NCBI GenBank assembly: GCA_004554165.1
Contig: SFNQ01000011.1
Span: forward strand, 1-61,632
From: Clostridiales bacterium
GTDB lineage: Bacteria; Bacillota; Clostridia; Christensenellales; CAG-138
Reading direction: 5' to 3'
DNA length: 61,632 bases
The position numbers and the translations under genes are program-made. Positions 8,237-17,260 of the stretch are shown one piece after another. Position 1 is the first letter of the stretch, and every line of letters starts with the position of its first letter. The notes beneath the pieces were generated by a model. That model saw only the letters and a list, made by a program, of their open reading frames with translations, was not told the DNA's origin and did not search any database.

Positions 8237-9568
8237 GTGATTCATTCCTTTCGTTTTCGAGATCTGAACGTTTTGCTCGATGTGGAGAGCGGCGCCGTCC
8301 ACCTGCTCGACGACGCTTCCTTTGGCGTGGTACGGGCCGTGGAGGAGGGGAGGGACCCCTATGCCTGCGGCCTTGCCGAAAAAGAGGTTTCCGAGATCCT
8401 CTCGGAACTGGAGCAGCTGAAGCAGCAGGGCGCGTTTGACACCCCTGCGCAGGAAGCGCCGGCGGTGCGGGGCGGCAGCGTTGTCAAATCCATGTGCCTG
8501 CATGTGGCGCACGATTGCAATCTGCGCTGTAAATACTGCTTTGCTTCCACGGGCGATTTTCACGGCGAGCGCATGCTGATGCCGCTGGACACGGCGAAGG
8601 CGGCCATTGACTTTTTACTCGAGCACAGCGGCGCCCGCAAGCATCTTGAGGTCGATCTGTTTGGCGGCGAACCGCTTATGAATTTTGCGGTTTGCAAGGC
8701 GGTTGTCGCTTACGGCCGGGAGCGGGAAAAGGCCTTTGGCAAGCACATCAACTTTACCATGACTACCAACTGCGTCGCTCTGGACGAGGAATCCATTGAG
8801 TTTATCAATCGTGAGATTCACAATGTCGTTATCAGCATCGATGGCAGAAAGGAGATTCACGATGCGCTGCGGCCGACGGTCAACGGAAAGGGCTCCCACG
8901 ACCTGATACTGGAAAAGGCCCGGCGTCTCGTGGCCGGGCGCGGGGAGCAGGAGCACTATATTCGCGGAACCTATACGCGGAATAATCTTGATTTTACCGA
9001 GGACGTCAAGTCTCTCCTGGATGATGGGTTCCGCCAGATGTCGCTGGAGCCGGTCGTTCTGCCGGAGGAGAGCCCCTATAGCATCCTCGAGGAACATCTG
9101 GAGCGCATTTTTCAGGAATACGACCGCCTTGCGGACTTCTATCTTGAGGAACGCAGGCACGGCCGCTGGTTCAACTTCTTCCATTTCATGATCGATATGG
9201 AGCATGGACCCTGCCTGAGAAAACGCATTTCCGGCTGCGGCGCGGGTTCGGAATACGTGGCGGTGGCGCCGGACGGCGGCATCTACCCCTGCCATCAATT
9301 CGTCGGCCTTGCCGAGTGGCGTATGGGCAGCGTGCTGGACGGTACGCTGGACGAGAGGATTTGCCGGCGTTTCGCGGACTGCAATGTGGCGACAAAGCCC
9401 GTGTGCGCGTCCTGCTGGGCCAAGTATTATTGTAGCGGCGGCTGCGCTGCCAACGCGTACCTTTACAATGGGGATATTCGCGTGCCGCATCGCATGAGCT
9501 GTATTCTGCTGAAAAAGCGCACCGAATGTGCCATCGGAATCCATCTGACGGAGCGCATGGAGCCATGA
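8237..9568 (+). CDS. scfB: SCIFF maturase, radical SAM/SPASM protein
   Basis: The enzyme installs thioether crosslinks in the SCIFF peptide. The 443-aa product has an N-terminal peptide-binding region (about 1-85), the radical-SAM cluster motif CNLRCKYC (Cys 94, 98, 101) and a GGEP SAM-binding segment. A C-terminal SPASM region holds many Cys (CGAGSEY, YPCHQF, CASCWAKYYCSGGC) for auxiliary Fe-S clusters. The start is GTG at 8237. It overlaps recJ by ATGA, so its message runs into recJ. Confidence 0.94.
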   Translation: MIHSFRFRDLNVLLDVESGAVHLLDDASFGVVRAVEEGRDPYACGLAEKEVSEILSELEQLKQQGAFDTPAQEAPAVRGGSVVKSMCLHVAHDCNLRCKYCFASTGDFHGERMLMPLDTAKAAIDFLLEHSGARKHLEVDLFGGEPLMNFAVCKAVVAYGREREKAFGKHINFTMTTNCVALDEESIEFINREIHNVVISIDGRKEIHDALRPTVNGKGSHDLILEKARRLVAGRGEQEHYIRGTYTRNNLDFTEDVKSLLDDGFRQMSLEPVVLPEESPYSILEEHLERIFQEYDRLADFYLEERRHGRWFNFFHFMIDMEHGPCLRKRISGCGAGSEYVAVAPDGGIYPCHQFVGLAEWRMGSVLDGTLDERICRRFADCNVATKPVCASCWAKYYCSGGCAANAYLYNGDIRVPHRMSCILLKKRTECAIGIHLTERMEP

Positions 9569-11634
9569 ACCGCTTTGTCAGACAGGCCGCGCCATATACG
9601 GAGTCTTTGGCGCTTACGCTTGCGGAGAAACTTTCGCTCCATCCCATCACGGCCCGCGCGCTCTGCCTGCGGGGCGTGACGGAGGAGAGCGCGGCGAGGG
9701 AATATCTTGCGCCGTCACGCTCCGCTCTGCACGACCCCATGCTGCTGCCGGATATGGAAGCGGCGCTGGAGCGGATCATCGAGGCGGTGGAGGCCCACGA
9801 CCGCATCTGCATCTATGGCGATTATGATGCGGATGGGGTTTGCGCTACCGCAATCCTGTACCGGCAGCTCAGCCGCATGGGAGCGGCGGTAGAATGCTTC
9901 GTTCCGTCCCGTCACGAGGACGGCTACGGCATGCATGCGCATACGGTAGAGCGGCTGTGCGAAAACGGGATTGACCTGATCATCACCGTGGATAACGGCA
10001 TTACCGCCATTGACGAAATTGCGCTCTGCGGGGAGTATGGCGTGGACGTCATTGTAACGGACCACCATATTCCGCGGGAGACGCTTCCGGACTGCTGCGC
10101 CGTTGTTGCCGCATCCCGGAAAGACTCCGCCTATCCCTATGGACAGCTTTGCGGCGCTGGCATCGCGTTCAAACTGGCCTGCGCGCTGGCGGATGGCGCG
10201 GTGGACGAGGGGCTGCTGGGCCTCGCCGCTGTGGCGACCATGGCGGACGTTGTGCCGCTGAATGGGGAAAACCGCGCCATCGTACAGCTTGGCACCCCCT
10301 TCGTGCAAAAAAATCCCGGGCTTTTGGCTTTGCTGCGCTGCGCGGGCTTTGATGGAGAGCCCGATTCCCAGGCGCTTTCCTTTGTCATCGCGCCGCGGTT
10401 AAATGCGGCGGGACGCATGGGCGACGCTTCGCGGGCAATCCGCCTGCTGGTTTCGGAGGATGCTGCGGAGCTGGAAGCCCTTGCCCTTGCGCTGCAAAAC
10501 GACAATACGCGCCGCCGTGAGGACGAAGCGGTTGTGATGCGCGAAATTCAGGAACGGTTTTCGGACGAAGAGCTCCGCAGCCGGCGCTGTATTGTTCTGT
10601 TCGGCGCCGGATGGAATCCCGGCGTTCTCGGCATCGTCGCTTCCCGGCTTTCGGAGCGGTATTATAAGCCGGTCATTCTTTTCACCGAGCATCGTGAGAA
10701 TTGGGTTGGCTCCGGCAGGAGCACGGTTGCCATCCATTTGCACGATTCGCTTGTGCCCTTCCGTGATCGCTTTGCGCGGTTTGGCGGCCATGCGCGGGCA
10801 GTGGGCATTACCATTGCGCCGCCGTTGTTTGAAGCCTTTGCGGCGGATTACTGCGCAGCGCTGGAAAGCGACTATGCTTCGGACTGTTTTCAGCCAACCT
10901 TTGCGTACGAGCAGGAGCTCCCGCTGAGTGAGCTCAGTTCTGCGCTGGTAGAGGAACTGGCGCGGCTTGCGCCCTTTGGGGAGGGGAATCCGGAACCGGC
11001 TTTCCTGATTTCGGACGTTGAGATACAGAGTGCGCGCAGTATCGGCAAAAACGGCGACCATCTGGAATCCACCCTTTTGCAGAGGGGCAGCCGGGGGAGA
11101 CTGATCGGGTTTCATAAGGGGAGTCTTGCGGAGACGTTAAAGTCCGGGGAGCGCTGCCAGATGATCTGTACGCTGCAAAACGATACCTTCCGCGGAAAAA
11201 CGCTGCCGGAGCTGCGGCTTGTCGCCTGCAATCCAGTGAAGGCGGATAGACCGGGAGCAGAAAATGCCGGAAAAGGGAAAATTTTAGATGCAATCCGTGC
11301 AGAAGTGCTGTATAATGATAAAATCAATTATGATATACTGCGCGCGTTGTTTTTTCAGTTACAGGAGCTTGGCGCTTTTGCAGGCGAGAGTTTCGATATA
11401 GACAGCATGCGAACGCGGTATCGAAAGCTGCGCTCCCTTTTTCAAAAGGATAAGCGCGGCATTGCTTTGGGAAAGCTCACGGAGGATCTCCTGTTTGCGC
11501 TTTGCGTTTTCTCTGAGCTTGACTTTTTCTTTCGGGAAGAGGGCTCCGAACGGTTTATTGAACGGATAGCGCCCGGGAACCGGCAGCTTATGGACAGCAG
11601 ATTGTATTACGGCTTTTGCCATGATCGGAAATAA
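9565..11634 (+). CDS. recJ: Single-stranded-DNA-specific exonuclease RecJ
   Basis: RecJ degrades single-stranded DNA 5' to 3' in recombination and repair. The 689-aa product has the DHH-family motifs (YGDYDADGVCAT near residue 90, VTDHH near 170), the DHHA1 region with FGGHARAVG, and an OB fold. The C-terminal extension of about 120 residues (after the end of the OB fold) is common in clostridial RecJ. The start at 9565 overlaps the scfB stop (ATGA). apt follows after 22 bp. Confidence 0.94.
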   Translation: MNRFVRQAAPYTESLALTLAEKLSLHPITARALCLRGVTEESAAREYLAPSRSALHDPMLLPDMEAALERIIEAVEAHDRICIYGDYDADGVCATAILYRQLSRMGAAVECFVPSRHEDGYGMHAHTVERLCENGIDLIITVDNGITAIDEIALCGEYGVDVIVTDHHIPRETLPDCCAVVAASRKDSAYPYGQLCGAGIAFKLACALADGAVDEGLLGLAAVATMADVVPLNGENRAIVQLGTPFVQKNPGLLALLRCAGFDGEPDSQALSFVIAPRLNAAGRMGDASRAIRLLVSEDAAELEALALALQNDNTRRREDEAVVMREIQERFSDEELRSRRCIVLFGAGWNPGVLGIVASRLSERYYKPVILFTEHRENWVGSGRSTVAIHLHDSLVPFRDRFARFGGHARAVGITIAPPLFEAFAADYCAALESDYASDCFQPTFAYEQELPLSELSSALVEELARLAPFGEGNPEPAFLISDVEIQSARSIGKNGDHLESTLLQRGSRGRLIGFHKGSLAETLKSGERCQMICTLQNDTFRGKTLPELRLVACNPVKADRPGAENAGKGKILDAIRAEVLYNDKINYDILRALFFQLQELGAFAGESFDIDSMRTRYRKLRSLFQKDKRGIALGKLTEDLLFALCVFSELDFFFREEGSERFIERIAPGNRQLMDSRLYYGFCHDRK

Positions 11635-11656
11635 TTTTTGTTGGAGGTATCACCCG

Positions 11657-12172
11657 ATGGATCTCAAGGACATGATTCGCAGTATTCCAAATTTTCCTGT
11701 GGAGGGCGTCCTGTTTCGCGATATCACGACCCTTCTCAAGGATAAGGATGGCTACCATGCGCTGATCGAACAGATGGCGGACTCTTTGAAGGACAAAAAA
11801 ATTGATCTGGTGATTGGGCCGGAGGCCCGGGGCTTTGTCATCGGCTCTGCGCTGGCCTACGCCATCGGCGCCGGATTTGTCGTTGCCAGAAAGCCCGGAA
11901 AGCTGCCCTGCAAGACCATGCGCTTTGAATACGGCCTGGAATATGGTTCCGATGTGTTGGAAATCCATGAGGATGCCATTATGCCGGGGCAGCGCGTCGT
12001 CATCGTGGACGATCTGCTGGCGACCGGAGGAACGGCGCTTGCAACGGCAAAGCTGGTCGAGCAGGCCGGCGGCGTTGTCGTTGGACTCCGGTTTGCCATT
12101 GAACTGTCGTCGGAGTTTGACGGGCGCGCACCGCTCAGAGGCTACGACGTGCAGTCGATCCTGCAATACTAA
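11657..12172 (+). CDS. apt: Adenine phosphoribosyltransferase
   Basis: Apt salvages adenine: adenine plus PRPP gives AMP and pyrophosphate. The 171-aa product has the PRPP-binding motif VVIVDDLLATGGT and the GPEARGF and RKPGKLP segments. GGAGG at 11643-11647 places the start at 11657; a longer reading from 11621 lacks a binding site. It lies between recJ and rel, a conserved Firmicute order, and ends at a terminator. Confidence 0.95.
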   Translation: MDLKDMIRSIPNFPVEGVLFRDITTLLKDKDGYHALIEQMADSLKDKKIDLVIGPEARGFVIGSALAYAIGAGFVVARKPGKLPCKTMRFEYGLEYGSDVLEIHEDAIMPGQRVVIVDDLLATGGTALATAKLVEQAGGVVVGLRFAIELSSEFDGRAPLRGYDVQSILQY

Positions 12173-12193
12173 ACGATTGCAAGATATTGTATA

Positions 12194-12223
12194 AAAAAAT
12201 CAACGGATCTCCGTTGATTTTTT
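12194..12223. terminator. Terminator after apt
   Basis: AAAAAATCAACGGA pairs with TCCGTTGATTTTTT across a 2-nt centre. A-rich on one side and T-rich on the other, it could stop transcription from either direction. rel starts 29 bp later with no obvious promoter between, so some readthrough is likely. Confidence 0.8.
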
Positions 12224-12251
12224 ATCCATCTTATCGAGGGGAGGGAGAGAT

Positions 12252-14420
12252 ATGGACGCTTTGATCCAACGCTTTTCGGAGAAATACTCGCCGGCCGAAA
12301 CGGAACTGTTCAGGCGTGCGGTCAGCTTTGCCATGCAGCACCATGAGGGGCAGAAGCGCGAATCGGGAGAGCCATATATCTCGCATCCCATTGCTGTGGC
12401 AGGCATTGTTCTGGATATGGGCATGGATGCTGCGAGCGTCACCGCCGCCATACTGCACGATACGGTGGAGGATTGCGAGGATGTTTCCCTTGCGGATATT
12501 GAGCGCGAGTTCGGAGCGGACATCGCCATGCTCGTGGACGGCGTAACAAAGCTGACCATCTCCGGGAAGCAGACCTATATCACAAAGAAACAGGAGCAGG
12601 CGGAAAACCTCCGGAAGCTCTTCCTTGCGATTGCGGAGGATGTGCGCGTCGTGATCATTAAGCTGGCCGACCGCCTGCACAACATGCGCACCATTGCCTA
12701 CTGCAATCCCTACAAGCGGGCCAGAAAGGCCAAGGAAACGCTCGAAGTATATGCGCCGCTGGCGCACCGCTTCGGCATGGGTGCGATCAAAGGCGAGCTT
12801 GAGGATCTTTCCTTCATGTATCTCATGCCGGAAGAGTATGAATCGATCAAAAAGGAGTTCAACGAGCGCAAGAACGAGCGGGAAGAACTTCTCAACAATG
12901 CCATGCACACCATAGGCGAGCAGCTTGAAGAGGCGGGTATTTCCGCTGCAATCAGCGGCAGGCCAAAGCATCTGTATAGCGTGTATCGCAAGATGCAGCG
13001 CGCCAACTGCAGCATGAACGAGGTGTACGACCTTGTTGCCATCCGCGTGATCGTGGATTCCATCAACGATTGCTATGCGGCGCTGGGCGTCATCCATGCA
13101 AGCTGGCGGCCGCTGCCGGGCCGCTTCAAGGATTATATCGCCACGCCCAAGCCGAACATGTACCGCTCGCTGCATACGACGCTCCTTGCGGAAAACGGTC
13201 TGCCCTTTGAGGTGCAGATCCGCACCTATGAGATGCACCGGACCGCGGAGTACGGCATTGCAGCGCATTGGATGTATAAGGAGGGGCGTACGGTTCAGAG
13301 CCTTCTCGACCGCAAGACGAGCTGGCTGCGCCAGATTATCGAGGCGAAGGACACCACGGAGGACAGCAGGGAATTTGTCGATAACATTCTGAAGGATTTT
13401 CTCGGCGAGTATGTTTTCGTGCTCTCGCCCCACGGTGAAATCTTTGATCTCCCCAAAGGATCGACGCCGCTGGATTTTGCTTACCGTATCCATACCAACA
13501 TCGGGCACCATTGCCAGGGGGCCAAGGTCAACGGCAATATTGTGCGGCTCGACTATAAACTCAAGACCAACGACATGGTCGAAATCATCACGTCCAACAG
13601 TCAGGCCGGCCCCCGCAGGGACTGGCTGAACATCGTGAAGACCCAGTCCGCCCGCAACAAAATACGCCAGTGGTTCAAAAAGGAGAACCGCGAGGAGAAC
13701 ATACAGCGCGGCCGGGAGATGCTCGAGGACGCGGCAAAGCGCCAGAGCGTATCGCTTTCCGAACTGCTCAAGTCGGACGACACCGGCGCCGTCCTTCAGC
13801 GTTTCAACATGAACTCGCTGGACGACCTGTATTCTGCCATTGGCTTTGGCGGCGTGTCAGCGGGTCAGGTGCTGCACAAGTTTATCGATCTCAGCAAAAA
13901 AGCAGAGAAGGCGGACGGCATTGCGGCCAGAATTGCGGAGGGCGAGGAGCATAAAAAGGCAAAGCCCGTTCCGGTGAACGGCATCGTTGTTCACGGCGAC
14001 CCGGGGATGGCGGTCCGCTTTGGCAACTGCTGCAATCCGTTACCGGGCGATCCCATCGTCGGCTACATCACAAGAGGCCGCGGCGTTTCCGTGCACCGGG
14101 CAGATTGCCCGAATGTGGAGAATCTCCGTAAGGATCAGGGTCGAATGATTGAGGTTGAGTGGGCGGTGGGCGCCAACAGCGCGTTCAACGCCTCCGTACA
14201 GATTCACGCGGACAACCGCCCCGGAACGATCCTTGAGATTTCCGCGCTGCTGTCCGGTCTCAATATCAACATTCAGGGCTTGAGCGGCAAGCCCTCCAGC
14301 GACGGGAAATTTATCATTGAGATGACCTTCGTGGTCAACAATGCGGAGCAGTTGAGCTATATCATGCGAAACCTGAGAAACCTCAAGTGTGTCAACGAGG
14401 TTTATCGGGTGCATCGCTGA
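12252..14420 (+). CDS. rel: Bifunctional (p)ppGpp synthetase/hydrolase Rel
   Basis: Rel makes and breaks the stringent-response alarmone (p)ppGpp on the ribosome. The 722-aa product has an intact HD hydrolase domain (HDTVED near residue 75, IKLADRLHNMRT near 140). The synthetase domain (about 230-350) has GRPKHLYSVYRKM and the FKDYIATPKPN loop. TGS (about 395-455), a zinc-finger-like region (FGNCCNPLPGD) and a C-terminal ACT domain (about 650-722) follow. It is full length. It contrasts with the HD protein at 56631, which lacks the metal-ligand Asp that is present here. Confidence 0.97.
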   Translation: MDALIQRFSEKYSPAETELFRRAVSFAMQHHEGQKRESGEPYISHPIAVAGIVLDMGMDAASVTAAILHDTVEDCEDVSLADIEREFGADIAMLVDGVTKLTISGKQTYITKKQEQAENLRKLFLAIAEDVRVVIIKLADRLHNMRTIAYCNPYKRARKAKETLEVYAPLAHRFGMGAIKGELEDLSFMYLMPEEYESIKKEFNERKNEREELLNNAMHTIGEQLEEAGISAAISGRPKHLYSVYRKMQRANCSMNEVYDLVAIRVIVDSINDCYAALGVIHASWRPLPGRFKDYIATPKPNMYRSLHTTLLAENGLPFEVQIRTYEMHRTAEYGIAAHWMYKEGRTVQSLLDRKTSWLRQIIEAKDTTEDSREFVDNILKDFLGEYVFVLSPHGEIFDLPKGSTPLDFAYRIHTNIGHHCQGAKVNGNIVRLDYKLKTNDMVEIITSNSQAGPRRDWLNIVKTQSARNKIRQWFKKENREENIQRGREMLEDAAKRQSVSLSELLKSDDTGAVLQRFNMNSLDDLYSAIGFGGVSAGQVLHKFIDLSKKAEKADGIAARIAEGEEHKKAKPVPVNGIVVHGDPGMAVRFGNCCNPLPGDPIVGYITRGRGVSVHRADCPNVENLRKDQGRMIEVEWAVGANSAFNASVQIHADNRPGTILEISALLSGLNINIQGLSGKPSSDGKFIIEMTFVVNNAEQLSYIMRNLRNLKCVNEVYRVHR

Positions 14421-14438
14421 AAAGGAGGGGGAGCGTCC

Positions 14439-14885
14439 ATGCGCGCAGTGGTTCAGCGCGTTCAGAGCGCAGGCGTTGCAGTTGCGGGGGAAACAGTGGG
14501 CAGCATCGGGCAGGGACTGCTGGTCTATCTGGGCATTGCCGCCGATGACAGCGAAACGGATTTTGAATACATTGCCAATAAAATTCCACACCTTCGGGTT
14601 TTTGACGATGAAAATGCCGTGCCGAACCGTTCCGTGCTGGATGTGGGGGGCGCTGTCCTTCTGATTTCACAGTTCACCCTGTATGGCGATGCGCGCCACG
14701 GCAGGCGGCCGGGCTACGGGGCGGCAGCAAAGCCGGAGACAGCCCGCGCGTTTTACGAGTCCATGGCGGCGCGCCTTTCGGAGACCCTTCCTGTACAAAC
14801 CGGCATATTTCAGGCGGACATGCAGGTGTCGTCCGTCAACGATGGCCCTGTTACCATTTTACTTGACAGCAGGAGATTGTTTTAA
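14439..14885 (+). CDS. dtd: D-aminoacyl-tRNA deacylase
   Basis: Dtd hydrolyses D-aminoacyl-tRNAs and glycyl-tRNA-Ala, a proofreading step in translation. The 148-aa product begins MRAVVQRVQSA and has the two family signatures, SQFTLYGD and NDGPVT, that build the cross-subunit active site. It follows rel after 18 bp, with an AGGAGGGGG ribosome-binding site. Its TAA abuts the next start codon. Confidence 0.95.
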   Translation: MRAVVQRVQSAGVAVAGETVGSIGQGLLVYLGIAADDSETDFEYIANKIPHLRVFDDENAVPNRSVLDVGGAVLLISQFTLYGDARHGRRPGYGAAAKPETARAFYESMAARLSETLPVQTGIFQADMQVSSVNDGPVTILLDSRRLF

Positions 14886-15524
14886 ATGGAGATCCTTCGA
14901 ATTCCCTGCGGGCCGCTCTCGGTCAACAGCTATATCGTTTACCGGCAGGGCACAGACGCATGCGCCGTTATCGATCCGGGCGATGCGGAGGTTTTGCTGG
15001 CGAGAATGGAGGAGGAAGGGCTGCGCTGCACCCATATCCTCCTGACCCATTGCCACTTTGACCATATTTTCGGCCTTTCCGATCTGGCGCGGGCCACCGG
15101 CGCGGAGGTCTGTATCCACGGGGACGATGCGCAAATGCTGGCAGATTCCCGCGCTTCGCTGGCGACGATGCTTGGCGTTGCGCTGCCGCCGGTTACGCCG
15201 AACCGTCTGCTGATGGATGGCGAGCAGATCGAAGCCGGCGGCTGCCGGTTCCGTGTACTGCATACGCCGGGACATACCCAAGGCGGCGTTTGCCTTGTGG
15301 AGGACGATGCGCAGGCGGCTTTTTGCGGCGATACCATCTTTTTCGAGGGGGTAGGCCGCACGGATTTTCCCCATTCAGACGCTGCAATGCTGATGGATTC
15401 CATAACGCGGAAGATTTTTTCGCTTGACGATGCAACGACGCTCTATCCCGGCCACGGAGAAGAGACCACCGTCGGACATGAGCGCAAACACAACCCCTAT
15501 CTGTGCCTCGGAGGCCGCTGGTAA
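14886..15524 (+). CDS. MBL-fold hydrolase (glyoxalase II-like)
   Basis: This 212-aa metallo-beta-lactamase-fold protein has the zinc-binding motif THCHFDH (near residue 55), the HTPGHTQGG histidine (near 125), the GDTIFF Asp and the YPGHGEET histidine near 190. The family includes YqgX-type hydroxyacylglutathione/bacillithiol-thioester hydrolases. Because thiols differ in Clostridia, the substrate is uncertain. It starts directly after the dtd stop and overlaps hemZ by 1 bp (TAATG), so the three genes are likely cotranslated. Confidence 0.85.
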   Translation: MEILRIPCGPLSVNSYIVYRQGTDACAVIDPGDAEVLLARMEEEGLRCTHILLTHCHFDHIFGLSDLARATGAEVCIHGDDAQMLADSRASLATMLGVALPPVTPNRLLMDGEQIEAGGCRFRVLHTPGHTQGGVCLVEDDAQAAFCGDTIFFEGVGRTDFPHSDAAMLMDSITRKIFSLDDATTLYPGHGEETTVGHERKHNPYLCLGGRW

Positions 15525-16978
15525 TGATCGTCCTTCTAACCAACCGACCGGAGTACCGCAACGATATTGCCGAGGAGATTCGGCTTTTTTTCGGGCAGGT
15601 GGAGCTATGCGACACTGGCGACGGCGTAGCGCCCGATGCGCTGCTTATCCGCGCAAACCTTACCCTTGACACGGCGAAGGGCATGGTCCATGCCGAAGCC
15701 TCCGCGGAGGGACAGCGGCAGGAGGAGCGCCAGCCGCTTCCCGCTCAGGATCGGCTGACGGTCAAACGGATGGAAAAGCGCGTGGTCAAAATTGCCGTAT
15801 TCCGGCTGTTGCAGCGATTGTACCCCACCTTCACGCCCTGGGGCTCTCTGACGGGCATCCGTCCCACCAAGCTCTTCCGGGAATTGTCGAACGCTGCGGA
15901 TGTGCCTTCGGCCGAGTCCCAGTTCCGCGGGCTTTACGACGTATCGGAGCCGAAGATTGCCCTTGCGCGGGAGATCTGCGGCGTCCAGCGGCCGGTGATC
16001 GAATCCGTACAGCCCAGAGATATCGATGTGTATGTCAACATTCCGTTTTGCAGGACCAAGTGCCTTTACTGCTCTTTTCCCTCGCAGATTCTGGGGAAAG
16101 AGGATGTGTTGACGCCCTACCTTGAGACGCTGTTTCTTGATATGGAAGCGGGGGCGGAGCTGGTCGCCGCCCGCGGATACCGGCTTCGCTGCATGTATGT
16201 CGGCGGCGGTACGCCGACTGTGCTTTCCGCGGCGCAGCTCGACGCACTGCTGCAAAAGCTCAGAGCCTGCTATGGCACCCTCGGAAGGGAAATCACCGTG
16301 GAGGCGGGACGTCCGGACACCATCGACCGGGAGAAGCTGTCGGTACTTCGCAGCCACGGCGTAGACCGGATCTCCATCAATCCCCAGAGCATGAACGATG
16401 AAACGCTGGAGAAAATCGGCCGTGCGCACAGGGCTGCGGAGGTAGAGGAGGCGTTTGGAATGGCGCGGGATATGGGCTTTTCGGTCATCAATATGGATTT
16501 GATCGCCGGGCTCCCGGACGAGGATGCGCCGGCTTTCTTTCGCTCGCTGCAGCGTGTCGCCGCCCTGCGCCCCGACAATCTGACCGTGCATACGCTTGCA
16601 GTCAAACGTTCCTCCCTGCTCATCGAGCGCCTTCGCGATGTGTCCCTGCCGCCTTCGGAGGATGTCGAAGCCATGCTCCGGCAGGGCGCGGCTGCCGCGC
16701 GCAATATGGGGATGCTGCCCTATTACATGTACCGGCAGAAGTACATGAACGGAAATCTCGAAAATGTCGGCTATGCGCGGCCCGATGCCCTCTGTCTGTA
16801 CAACATCGACATGATGGAGGAGACCACGAATATCCTCGCCCATGGCGCAAGCGCCATGAGTAAGCGGGTCTACGGCTGCGAAAACCGCGTGGAGCGCATC
16901 CCCAATCCCAAGGATATCAAAACCTACTGCGGAAAGCTCTCCGAGATTCTTGCGCAAAAGAATGCGCTTTTTGATTGA
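15524..16978 (+). CDS. hemZ: Oxygen-independent coproporphyrinogen III oxidase-like HemZ
   Basis: This is a radical-SAM protein of the HemN family, HemZ branch (484 aa). An N-terminal domain of about 165 residues precedes the VNIPFCRTKCLYCSF cluster motif (Cys at the CxxxCxxC spacing) and the GGGTPT SAM loop. Family members decarboxylate coproporphyrinogen III or act as haem chaperones; no haem pathway is visible nearby, so its activity is uncertain. The start at 15524 overlaps the MBL stop. Its stop codon overlaps the -35 box of the hisS T-box promoter. Confidence 0.88.
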   Translation: MIVLLTNRPEYRNDIAEEIRLFFGQVELCDTGDGVAPDALLIRANLTLDTAKGMVHAEASAEGQRQEERQPLPAQDRLTVKRMEKRVVKIAVFRLLQRLYPTFTPWGSLTGIRPTKLFRELSNAADVPSAESQFRGLYDVSEPKIALAREICGVQRPVIESVQPRDIDVYVNIPFCRTKCLYCSFPSQILGKEDVLTPYLETLFLDMEAGAELVAARGYRLRCMYVGGGTPTVLSAAQLDALLQKLRACYGTLGREITVEAGRPDTIDREKLSVLRSHGVDRISINPQSMNDETLEKIGRAHRAAEVEEAFGMARDMGFSVINMDLIAGLPDEDAPAFFRSLQRVAALRPDNLTVHTLAVKRSSLLIERLRDVSLPPSEDVEAMLRQGAAAARNMGMLPYYMYRQKYMNGNLENVGYARPDALCLYNIDMMEETTNILAHGASAMSKRVYGCENRVERIPNPKDIKTYCGKLSEILAQKNALFD

Positions 16979-17004
16979 CAGGGGATACCGAATAACAGTA
17001 TAAT
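16975..17004 (+). promoter_or_regulatory. Promoter of hisS-aspS operon
   Basis: A consensus TTGACA (16975-16980) and TATAAT (16999-17004) separated by 18 bp. The -35 box overlaps the hemZ stop. Transcription would start near 17011, at the 5' edge of the T-box leader. Confidence 0.85.
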
Positions 17005-17010
17005 GACCGA

Positions 17011-17247
17011 AAGGTTTCGAGCGGGAGAGTATTCGCCGGAGGGCAACACAGAGAGCGCGGCGCCAGGCTGCAAGCCGCGTTTGCCGGAGGGCGGGGAAGG
17101 GCACCCGTGAACCGCGCGGCAGAAATTTTACAGTACGCCGCGACGCTTCGTTCGCGTTATCGGACAACGAGAGGAGCAGTCTTTCTGCTCAAGTTGGGTG
17201 GCACCGCGGGTTTCCCGTCCCTTGGTTGGATGCGGGCCCTTTTTTTA
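17011..17247 (+). promoter_or_regulatory. T-box riboswitch leader (His)
   Basis: The leader senses uncharged tRNA and controls hisS by antitermination. The T-box sequence GGGTGGCACCGCGGG is at 17196-17210. The terminator is CCCGTCC (17214-17220) pairing with GGATGCGGG, followed by CCCTTTTTTT up to 17247. Stem I features are visible: AGAGTA near 17025, then AGAGAGCGCGG and a distal GGCTGCAAG segment near 17050-17080. CAC at 17102-17104, on the 3' side of stem I, is the likely His specifier; that assignment was made by eye. Confidence 0.9.
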
Positions 17248-17260
17248 TCGAAACGGAGGG